Translations under genes and position numbers: made by a program
The notes under the pieces: model-generated
Told to the model about the DNA's origin: nothing
Database searches by the model: none
Seen by the model: the letters and a program-made list of their open reading frames with translations, nothing else
Assembly: GCA_003551985.1 (NCBI GenBank)
Contig: PUOB01000195.1
Span: forward strand, 1-5,846
DNA from: Desulfobacteraceae bacterium
GTDB lineage: Bacteria; Desulfobacterota; Desulfobacteria; Desulfobacterales; Desulfosalsimonadaceae
Length of the DNA: 5,846 nt
Direction: 5' to 3'
Part shown: positions 1-5,165 of the stretch, one piece after another
Numbering within the stretch: the stretch's first letter is position 1
Layout of the letters: each line of letters opens with the position of its first letter

Positions 1-11
1 CGGAGCATCCC

Positions 12-1313
12 GTGGACAGGATACAACTGAAAGAACGCGCGCAGGCGATTGAAGACTGGTTTCTGGCCAACCCGGACCCCCCGAAGGGCTTTCCACGGGT
101 ATGGCTTTATAAAAGCGTCCGCACCGTGTACGCGGTTTCCAGGGATATGGTCAGCGGACTTTTATCCCTCCATGCCATGAGCCTGGTTTTTACAACGTTG
201 CTCAGTATCGTGCCCCTGCTGGCGCTCAGTTTCTCGGTGCTCAAGGCACTGGGAGCCCATCAGCGGATGGAGCCCTTTCTGTTCCAGTTCTTTGAACCAA
301 TGGGCCCCCAGGGCATTGAACTCGCCGCGCAGATTTTGGAGTTTGTCGACCAGATGAAAGTGGGGGTGCTGGGTTCGGTCGGCCTGATCCTGCTGGTTTA
401 CACGGTGATTTCCCTGCTTCAGAAAATTGAAAGCGCATTCAATTCGATCTGGCGCGTACCGAATCTGAGATCAATGGGACAGCGCTTCAGCAATTACCTG
501 AGCGTGATCATGGTGGGCCCGCTGCTGATGGTCTCGGCCATCGGTATCAGCGCGACGGTGTTTTCCTCTACAATCATACAGATGCTGATGGAAATCGAAC
601 CTTTCGGCACCGCCATCCTTCTGCTGAACCGTTTCATGCCGTTTTTCCTGGTCGTGCTGGCCTTTACCTTTATCTATGTGTTCATGCCCAACACCCGCGT
701 CAAGCTAAAATATGCGATTGTCGGGGGGTTGATCGCGGGCATCCTGTGGCAGGCCGGCAGCATGGGGTTTGCCTACTTTGTGGCGACATCCACCCGCTAT
801 GCGGCGATCTATTCCAGTTTCGCGATAGGAATCTTTCTTTTGATCTGGATATACCTGAACTGGCTGATCCTGCTGATGGGCGCCGGCCTGGTATTTTACC
901 TGCAAAACCCCGGGTCCATTGCCAAACACCGGGAGGTGCAGCTTTCACCGGAACTCCAGGAAAAAACGGCCATGGCAATGATGTGGATGGTTTGCAAGCC
1001 CTTCAGCGAGGGGAAGCCGGCACCCCGGGAGGAGGACGTCGAACAGCGGTTGAACATACCCGGAGAAACCGTCCGTTCAATCAGCAACAAACTCATCCGG
1101 GGCGGATTGCTCAACCTTGCAGGCGCCGACGGCGACTTGCTGGTTCCAGGACGCGCGCTTGAATTGATTACCGTGGGCAGGGTGCTGGATGTGGTGCGGG
1201 CCGATGAAGAACAACTGGTATGCCGCCTTCCGAATATCCTCCCGGAAAACCTTAAAAACCCAGAGCGGTTAAGCAGTGACACCTCTTTTGCGGCGTTATT
1301 GAAAGGGGACTGA
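12..1313 (+). CDS. YihY/BrkB-family inner-membrane protein with C-terminal winged-helix-like domain
   Basis: Encodes 433 residues. About six hydrophobic segments can be seen near residues 49-78, 117-137, 162-188, 201-223, 234-256 and 266-297, which fits the six-helix core of the YihY/BrkB (UPF0761) family. Family-type motifs include FNSIWRV (143-149), a proline- and arginine-containing turn before a GGLIAG helix (226-243) and YSSFAIGIFLLIWIYLNW (267-284). After the last helix there is a soluble tail of about 130 residues. Residues 339-367 (REEDVEQRLNIPGETVRSIS and following) read like a helix-turn-helix or winged helix, as in the longer members of the family. The GTG start is preceded by CGGAG six bases upstream, but the frame is open to the window edge, so an earlier start cannot be excluded. 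Relatives were once misnamed ribonuclease BN; the molecular function is unknown, and transport or envelope roles have only been proposed. It lies upstream of the rpsF promoter and is probably a separate unit. Family call firm, function open. Confidence 0.9.
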   Translation: MDRIQLKERAQAIEDWFLANPDPPKGFPRVWLYKSVRTVYAVSRDMVSGLLSLHAMSLVFTTLLSIVPLLALSFSVLKALGAHQRMEPFLFQFFEPMGPQGIELAAQILEFVDQMKVGVLGSVGLILLVYTVISLLQKIESAFNSIWRVPNLRSMGQRFSNYLSVIMVGPLLMVSAIGISATVFSSTIIQMLMEIEPFGTAILLLNRFMPFFLVVLAFTFIYVFMPNTRVKLKYAIVGGLIAGILWQAGSMGFAYFVATSTRYAAIYSSFAIGIFLLIWIYLNWLILLMGAGLVFYLQNPGSIAKHREVQLSPELQEKTAMAMMWMVCKPFSEGKPAPREEDVEQRLNIPGETVRSISNKLIRGGLLNLAGADGDLLVPGRALELITVGRVLDVVRADEEQLVCRLPNILPENLKNPERLSSDTSFAALLKGD

Positions 1314-1397
1314 TGCGAAAAAGGCCCCTTTTGGATGACGAAAAAGCCTGGTTTTCGTTCGGCCACTATTGTGCTTAAAATTTCTGGCTTATTCTTC

Positions 1398-1426
1398 TTG
1401 ACAAAATTAAGAAAAAAACGTTTAAT
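1398..1426 (+). promoter_or_regulatory. sigma70-type promoter of the rpsF operon
   Basis: A perfect -35 hexamer TTGACA (1398-1403) is followed, after exactly 17 bases, by TTTAAT (1421-1426), which matches five of six bases of the -10 consensus. The spacer is very A/T-rich (AAATTAAGAAAAAAACG). Transcription would be expected to start near 1432-1434, giving a leader of about 70 nt before the rpsF ATG at 1504. It lies in the only intergenic gap of the window and in the right orientation for the ribosomal-protein operon. The call rests on sequence match and position alone. Confidence 0.8.
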
Positions 1427-1450
1427 AATAAGATTTGAGAAAACACCTTA

Positions 1451-1498
1451 TCCTTGTTCCGGCAAAAAACACGCCGGGGCTGAATGAACCGAGAGGAG
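1451..1498 (+). promoter_or_regulatory. Candidate S6:S18-binding leader motif sequestering the rpsF Shine-Dalgarno
   Basis: The leader can fold by hand into two stacked parts. A lower stem pairs UCCUU (1451-1455) with GAGGA (1493-1497), covering most of the rpsF ribosome-binding site GAGGAG (1493-1498). Above it, UUC (1457-1459) pairs with GAA (1486-1488), and CGGC (1460-1463) pairs with GCCG (1473-1476) around the loop AAAAAACAC. Between the lower and upper parts the 3' strand carries CCGA (1489-1492) unpaired or nearly so. A CCG in a bulge flanked by a stem and a hairpin is the published description of the S6:S18 complex-binding motif found in front of rpsF in many bacteria; it mimics the 16S rRNA site. 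The next two ribosomal genes here encode exactly S6 and S18. The fold was drawn by eye, not computed, and the 9-nt bulge GGGCUGAAU (1477-1485) is untidy. Confidence 0.5.
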
Positions 1499-1503
1499 TA
1501 GGA

Positions 1504-1998
1504 ATGAACAGGTACGAAACATTTATCATTATTGAAACGGATGCAACGGAAGAAGACCGCAAGGCGATTCTTGAGCGTGTCGAGTCGCTTATTTCCGGAA
1601 ACAACGGGGAGCTTCTGGTCTTCGATGAATGGGGAACCCGGAAGCTGGCTTACCCCATACGGAAAAAAAACCAGGCCTACTACGTACGCGCGGATTACTG
1701 CGGAACGGGTAAAACGATTGATGCCATCGAGAGAATCCTCAGGCAGGACACGCGCATTATGCGTTACATGACGGTTCGTCTTGAAACGAACCCCGACCTT
1801 GAAGCACTAAGGGCCGAAATGACCCGGGGCGAGGAAAAACCGGTCGACAGCAAGGCTTCGGATGAAAGCGAAGAAGCACTTGCCGCCGATGTCGAAACCG
1901 AAACCGCCGTGGAGGCCGAAACCGAAACCGCCGTGGAGGCCGAAAGCGAAACCGCCGTGGAGGCCGAAAGCGAAACCGATAGCGCCGAGAAGGAGTAA
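1504..1998 (+). CDS. rpsF: 30S ribosomal protein S6 with acidic repeat tail
   Basis: S6 binds the central domain of 16S rRNA as a heterodimer with S18 during assembly of the 30S platform. From the ATG at 1504 the product is 164 residues. Its N-terminus MNRYETFIII is typical of S6, as is WGTRKLAYPI (43-52), followed by a Tyr-Tyr strand (59-60) and RIMRYMTVRL (84-93). This start has GAGGAG five bases upstream. A longer frame from TTG at 1435 would add 23 unrelated residues, would start right at the predicted transcription start and has no ribosome-binding site, so it is rejected. The S6 fold ends near residue 100. The remainder is a low-complexity acidic tail, including three and a half copies of (T/S)ETAVEAE (132-159), so the protein is longer than the usual 95-135 residues. 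First gene of the operon; rpsR follows after 6 nt. Confidence 0.96.
   Translation: MNRYETFIIIETDATEEDRKAILERVESLISGNNGELLVFDEWGTRKLAYPIRKKNQAYYVRADYCGTGKTIDAIERILRQDTRIMRYMTVRLETNPDLEALRAEMTRGEEKPVDSKASDESEEALAADVETETAVEAETETAVEAESETAVEAESETDSAEKE
1897..1980 (+). repeat. In-frame 24-bp tandem repeat (3.5 copies) in the rpsF 3' end
   Basis: Units 1897-1920 and 1921-1944 are identical 24-mers. Unit 1945-1968 differs from them only at its second base (ACCGAA becomes AGCGAA, Thr to Ser), and 1969-1980 is a half unit. Because 24 is a multiple of 3, the copies translate as TETAVEAE, TETAVEAE, SETAVEAE and SETD, adding Glu-rich negative charge to the S6 C-terminus. The near identity at nucleotide level, including third codon positions, points to recent duplication by slippage or unequal recombination rather than slow divergence. 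Gain or loss of a unit would keep the reading frame. Confidence 0.97.
1990..1995 (+). promoter_or_regulatory. rpsR ribosome-binding site inside the rpsF stop region
   Basis: AAGGAG lies within the last codons of rpsF (the Lys-Glu pair just before TAA 1996-1998) and nine bases before the rpsR ATG at 2005. A ribosome finishing S6 therefore ends on top of the S18 initiation site. This arrangement supports coupled, near-equal synthesis of the two proteins, which act as a 1:1 dimer. Confidence 0.85.
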
Positions 1999-2004
1999 CT
2001 GGCA

Positions 2005-2250
2005 ATGGCAGTCATGACCAAAAGACGTTTTTTTCATCGGCGCAAGGTGTGCCGCTTCTGTGCCGACAACAAACTCAATATAAATTACAAGGAACCCAAT
2101 ACGCTCAAGTATTTCATCACCGAGCGCGGAAAAATTATACCCCGTCGCATATCGGGAACCTGTGCAAAACACCAGCGCCACCTTGCCCTTGAAATCAAGC
2201 GTGCACGGAAGATAGTCCTTCTGCCCTATGTGGGGAATTACGAGCAGTAG
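2005..2250 (+). CDS. rpsR: 30S ribosomal protein S18 (four-ligand, zinc-type form)
   Basis: S18 pairs with S6 on the platform of the small subunit. The 81-residue product has the usual family length and the landmarks [13 protein letters not shown] (7-19), [24 protein letters not shown] (28-51) and the basic helix [11 protein letters not shown] (64-74). C16 and C19 form C-x2-C, and C53 and H56 form C-x2-H, giving a complete potential zinc-ligand set; many S18 proteins have lost it. The start is fixed by the AAGGAG nine bases upstream and by the normal N-terminus. A second ATG at residue 4 is less well placed. The gene sits 6 nt after rpsF and 26 nt before the DUF2232 gene. Its product is the likely co-regulator, with S6, of the leader upstream of rpsF. 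Confidence 0.97.
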   Translation: MAVMTKRRFFHRRKVCRFCADNKLNINYKEPNTLKYFITERGKIIPRRISGTCAKHQRHLALEIKRARKIVLLPYVGNYEQ

Positions 2251-2260
2251 GCAGGTTTAC

Positions 2261-2265
2261 AGGAG
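2261..2265 (+). promoter_or_regulatory. Ribosome-binding site that decides the TTG start of the DUF2232 gene
   Basis: AGGAG lies 11 bases upstream of TTG 2277, in the short gap after rpsR. No ATG or GTG occurs near this site in the right frame. The next in-frame TTG, at codon 17 (2325), falls at the edge of the first hydrophobic segment and would trim the cytosolic N-terminus. The spacing is somewhat long, so initiation is probably weak compared with the ribosomal genes. Confidence 0.65.
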
Positions 2266-2276
2266 CGCAGATTCGA

Positions 2277-3254
2277 TTGGCCAGACCGTCAGCCAGACCA
2301 TCACTTAGCGCGACACCAAGGGACTTGATCGCCGGCACGGCGATCATTACCCTTTTCGGCACGACATCAGCGTATATCCCTGTACTGGGCTTTGCCGGTT
2401 TTTTCCTGCTCCCGCTTCCCGTGCTGTTTTACCGGGTCAGGTTCGGCGGGCAGGCGGCGCTTATCGTATCGGCCGTGTCGTTATTGATCATATCCGGCGT
2501 GACGGGGGGATTCGGCGCCGACGCGGCATTGATGGCCGGCATGATGGGGCAGGGTTTTCTGCTCGGGCAATATCTCGAAAATGACACGCCTGCAGACAAA
2601 ACGATCGCCTATTCGACATTGACGATCCTGGCGGCGGCATTCGTAGCCATCGTCGTTATCGGCAACCTTGCCGGGACCGGACCATTCGGCCTCATATCGG
2701 GATATATTGAAAAGAACCTGGAGTTGATGGTTGCCGCCTACAAGCAGCTTGACGTCTCCGAGGAAGCCATCAGGGCGATCGACGAATCCATGGGCAGGCT
2801 TCACTACGCCCTGATGGCGGTATTTCCGGCCATAATTGCGGCAACGCTTATCATCACGGCGTGGGTTAACCTGCTTTTGGGTCGGTTCATCCTTAAAACA
2901 GCGGGGTTCACATCGCCGGCCCTGATGCGGCTGAATTTATGGCAGGCACCGGAGCAGCTGGTTTGGGGGGTTATTGCCTGCGGCATACTGCTGCTTCTCC
3001 CGTTCCAGCCGATGCGGGTCATTGCCGCAAATATTTTAATGGTGGCAATTATCGTTTACCTGCTCCAGGGGTTTGCTGTTATATCGTTTTATTTTGACAA
3101 AAAAGACGTTCCGTTATTTATCCGGATAATCGTTTACGCCGCGGTTGCAATCCAGCAGTTTCTGCTGCTTTTCGTGGTCGGGGTGGGTTTTTTCGATACA
3201 TGGTTCAACCTGAGGCGGATCAATACCGGCGACAATGATCAACCCGTACCATAA
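2277..3254 (+). CDS. DUF2232 (YybS-like) multi-pass membrane protein
   Basis: Encodes 325 residues with about eight hydrophobic segments, roughly at residues 17-34, 36-54, 59-78, 80-97, 113-133, 178-202, 226-244, 248-274 and 282-306; the first few may be merged. A polar stretch (140-176) that includes YIEKNLELMVAAYKQLDV and ESMGRLHYALM separates the two membrane halves. The C-terminal FFDTWFNLRR (305-314) resembles the D-x-W-x-N/D-x-R ending of YybS/DUF2232 proteins. This family is commonly encoded between rpsR and rplI or next to them in Desulfobacterota and is also linked to ribosomal and dnaB genes in Firmicutes. It lies in the inner membrane and no biochemical function is established to my knowledge; a transporter-like or membrane-scaffold role is only a guess. 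It starts at TTG, 26 nt after rpsR, and ends 30 nt before rplI, so it is very likely cotranscribed. Family call is from memory of synteny and motif. Confidence 0.85.
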   Translation: MARPSARPSLSATPRDLIAGTAIITLFGTTSAYIPVLGFAGFFLLPLPVLFYRVRFGGQAALIVSAVSLLIISGVTGGFGADAALMAGMMGQGFLLGQYLENDTPADKTIAYSTLTILAAAFVAIVVIGNLAGTGPFGLISGYIEKNLELMVAAYKQLDVSEEAIRAIDESMGRLHYALMAVFPAIIAATLIITAWVNLLLGRFILKTAGFTSPALMRLNLWQAPEQLVWGVIACGILLLLPFQPMRVIAANILMVAIIVYLLQGFAVISFYFDKKDVPLFIRIIVYAAVAIQQFLLLFVVGVGFFDTWFNLRRINTGDNDQPVP

Positions 3255-3284
3255 ACAGCATTATAGTGACACCGGAGGATTAAA

Positions 3285-3740
3285 ATGAGAATCATATTGA
3301 AAGAAACCATCGATTCGCTTGGAATTATCGGTTCCGAAGTGGATGTTAAAAATGGATACGCCAGGAACTATCTGATCCCGCAAGGCAAGGCGGTTTTTGC
3401 CACCGAGCGGAACCGCAAACAGATGGAGCAGGAAAGGGCTAAAATTGAGCTGCAGATGGCAAAAGAACGTGAAGCGGCATCCCAGATGGCGGAACGGATC
3501 GATGGTCTTGTCTGCCGCATACCCGCAAAAGTAGCCGATGGCGACCGCCTGTATGGCTCGGTATCCACGAAAGATATTGCGGATAGCCTCAGGCAGCAGG
3601 GAATCGAAACGCCAAAGAGAATGATCCTGCTTGCCGAACCCATCAAGCAGACCGGCACATACCAGGTGCCTATCCGGATATACAAAGATGTTGAGCCCCA
3701 GATCACCGTGGAAGTTGTATCGGACAAGCTCGAAGAATAG
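3285..3740 (+). CDS. rplI: 50S ribosomal protein L9
   Basis: L9 binds 23S rRNA through its N-terminal domain and reaches outward by a long helix to a second globular domain; it helps keep the reading frame and ribosome spacing. The 151-residue product has the normal length. The whole L9 signature is present at residues 13-40: G13, G16, V21, G24-Y25, N28-Y29-L30, G34, A36 and T40. Residues 41-76 form the charged connecting helix (ERNRKQMEQERAKIELQMAK onward). The C-terminal domain follows with GDRLYGSVSTKDIADSL (86-102) and the closing strand ITVEVV (140-145). The ATG has a strong GGAGG (3274-3278) six bases upstream. dnaB begins 11 nt downstream, the common rplI-dnaB pairing of bacteria. Confidence 0.97.
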   Translation: MRIILKETIDSLGIIGSEVDVKNGYARNYLIPQGKAVFATERNRKQMEQERAKIELQMAKEREAASQMAERIDGLVCRIPAKVADGDRLYGSVSTKDIADSLRQQGIETPKRMILLAEPIKQTGTYQVPIRIYKDVEPQITVEVVSDKLEE

Positions 3741-3750
3741 CGGAAACCGC
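3740..3750 (+). promoter_or_regulatory. Small GC hairpin in the rplI-dnaB junction
   Basis: GCGG (3740-3743), AAA, CCGC (3747-3750) makes a perfect four-pair stem with a three-base loop. It starts at the last base of the rplI stop codon and ends one base before the dnaB ATG at 3752. The only Shine-Dalgarno-like sequence for dnaB, GGA (3742-3744), lies partly inside the stem. Ribosomes terminating on rplI would melt it, so translational coupling of dnaB to rplI is a reasonable inference. The stem is short and may be chance. Confidence 0.4.
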
Positions 3751-3751
3751 A

Positions 3752-5140
3752 ATGAAAAAGACAGTTTCCAAAGCCGCAGCCGATCCCTCTTTTCAAAAGC
3801 TTCCGCCGCAAAGCATCGAAGCGGAAGAGTCCATCATAAGCGCGGCGCTTCTGGACAACAATGTTCTTCTGGATATCCTTGAAACCGTTTCGCCGGATGA
3901 TTTCTACAAACCCGCGCACCAGAAAATATTTGCAGCCATCCTTGCGCTTTTTTCGGACGGCGAACCGGTGGACCTGGTTACCCTTGCCGAGCGCCTGAAG
4001 CAGGACAATCATCTTGAATCCGTCGGCGGGGCTGTTTTTTTAGCCAAAATCGTCGATACGGCCCCGGTGCCTGCCAATGCGAAGCATTACGCCAAAATCA
4101 TCCATGAAAAAGCATCCTTGCGCCGCATGATCGGCACCGCAAACGAAATCGTCACCCGGTGCTACGAAGAAAGCGGAGATGTTGAAGAAGTGATCGATTA
4201 TGCCGAGAGCATGCTCTTTGACATCGCGGAACAAAAAATCAAGCACAACATTTTCCCCATTGGAAAAATAATCGATTCCAACATCGATGCCCTTGAAGCG
4301 CGTCAGGGCACCAGCGGTCAGATGAGCGGCGTGCCATCCGGCTTTAAAAAACTCGACCAGTTGACCTCGGGGTTTCAAAAATCCGACCTGATTATTTTGG
4401 CCGCCCGCCCGGGCATGGGGAAAACCGCTTTCGCCTTGAACATCGCCCGCCACGGGGCGGTGGAAGCGGAAGTGCCGGTGGCCATATTTTCCCTTGAAAT
4501 GTCAAAGGAACAGTTGTCGCTCAGATTGCTTTGCTCCGAGGCAAGAATCGACTCCTCCCGTGTCAGGGACTCTTTTTTCAATGAAGACGACTGGCTCAGC
4601 CTGACAAACGCCGCCGGCGTGCTGTCCGGCGCCCCGATCTTCATTGACGACTCGACCAACTTAAGCTCCCTGGACATCAAGACCAAGGCCCGCCGGCTAA
4701 AGCGGGAAAAAAATATCGGGATGATTATTATCGATTACCTTCAGCTCATGCGGCCGGCCAGGGCCCAGGAAAGACGGGACCTTGAAATCTCGGAAATGTC
4801 GAGAACGCTGAAAGGGCTGGCAAAAGAGCTGAGCATCCCGGTCATCGCCCTGTCCCAGTTAAACCGGCGGATTGAAGAAAGAACCGAAAAGCGTCCCCAG
4901 CTTTCAGACCTGAGGGAATCCGGCGCCCTTGAACAAGACGCGGATCTGGTTATATTTATATACAGAGACGAAGTCTACAATACGGATGAAAACAATCCCA
5001 ACAAAAACATTGCGGAAATTCATCTGTCAAAACAAAGAAGCGGCGCCACGGGATCATGCCGGCTTGTTTTCAAGGGCGAATACACCCGTTTTGAAAACAT
5101 GGCCTACGGCGATTTCGGTTCATCCCCGGAAATGTCTTGA
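3752..5140 (+). CDS. dnaB: Replicative DNA helicase DnaB
   Basis: DnaB is the hexameric ring helicase that unwinds DNA at the replication fork using ATP and contacts primase through its N-terminal domain. The 462-residue product is full length for the family. The N-terminal domain covers about residues 17-160 and starts with LPPQSIEAEESIISAAL. A linker precedes SGVPSGFKKLDQLTSGFQ (192-209). The RecA-type core shows Walker A ARPGMGKT (218-225), the catalytic glutamate E249 in FSLEMS, RLLCSEARID (258-267), Walker B IIIDYLQLM (325-333, D328), SQLNRRIEERTEKRPQLSDLR (368-388), SGALEQDAD (390-398), and HLSKQRSGATG (424-434), whose K427 and R429 match the trans-acting finger residues of DnaB hexamers. 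No intein interrupts the gene. The ATG is 11 nt after rplI; its Shine-Dalgarno is poor, which suggests coupling. hflX follows after 25 nt. Confidence 0.98.
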   Translation: MKKTVSKAAADPSFQKLPPQSIEAEESIISAALLDNNVLLDILETVSPDDFYKPAHQKIFAAILALFSDGEPVDLVTLAERLKQDNHLESVGGAVFLAKIVDTAPVPANAKHYAKIIHEKASLRRMIGTANEIVTRCYEESGDVEEVIDYAESMLFDIAEQKIKHNIFPIGKIIDSNIDALEARQGTSGQMSGVPSGFKKLDQLTSGFQKSDLIILAARPGMGKTAFALNIARHGAVEAEVPVAIFSLEMSKEQLSLRLLCSEARIDSSRVRDSFFNEDDWLSLTNAAGVLSGAPIFIDDSTNLSSLDIKTKARRLKREKNIGMIIIDYLQLMRPARAQERRDLEISEMSRTLKGLAKELSIPVIALSQLNRRIEERTEKRPQLSDLRESGALEQDADLVIFIYRDEVYNTDENNPNKNIAEIHLSKQRSGATGSCRLVFKGEYTRFENMAYGDFGSSPEMS

Positions 5141-5165
5141 AAAAGGATTTTACCCAGACCCTTAA

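Noticed and set aside
12..1313. Annotation of the first gene as ribonuclease BN (rbn).
   Set aside because: That name for YihY-type proteins is a historical misassignment; the real RNase BN is an RNase Z-type metallo-beta-lactamase-fold enzyme, and this is a membrane protein without such motifs.
1319..1360. Possible terminator after the YihY gene: AAAAG-GCCC-CTTTT (1319-1332) and ACGAAAA-AGCCTGG-TTTTCGT (1338-1358).
   Set aside because: Both stems are short and A/T-rich, and no run of T follows the second one. They may slow polymerase, but I cannot support a terminator call.
1484..1501. Five-codon mini-ORF ATG-AAC-CGA-GAG-GAG-TAG overlapping the rpsF Shine-Dalgarno.
   Set aside because: Too short to carry statistical weight. 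Its codons are the conserved-looking CCG and Shine-Dalgarno bases, which have a better explanation as RNA signals. No good binding site precedes it.
1435..1503. Upstream TTG extension of rpsF (23 extra residues).
   Set aside because: It would begin at the predicted transcription start with no ribosome-binding site, and it adds residues unlike S6, whereas ATG 1504 has GAGGAG and the standard S6 N-terminus.
1764..2181. Overlapping minus-strand open frames opposite the rpsF repeat, with repetitive Ser/Ala, Arg/Phe or Gly/Phe translations.
   Set aside because: Their repeat pattern is only the complement of the 24-bp rpsF repeat. They lack binding sites and family resemblance.
3094..3122. Perfect TTGACA (3094-3099) inside the DUF2232 gene as an internal promoter for rplI-dnaB.
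   Set aside because: At spacers of 15 to 17 bases the -10 candidates (TATTTA, TTTATC) match only three of six consensus bases, and the hexamer is explained by the codons for F-D-K.
4403..4430. Intein or insertion at the DnaB Walker A loop, a common intein site.
   Set aside because: ARPGMGKTAFALNIA is continuous, and the protein has the normal length of 462 residues.
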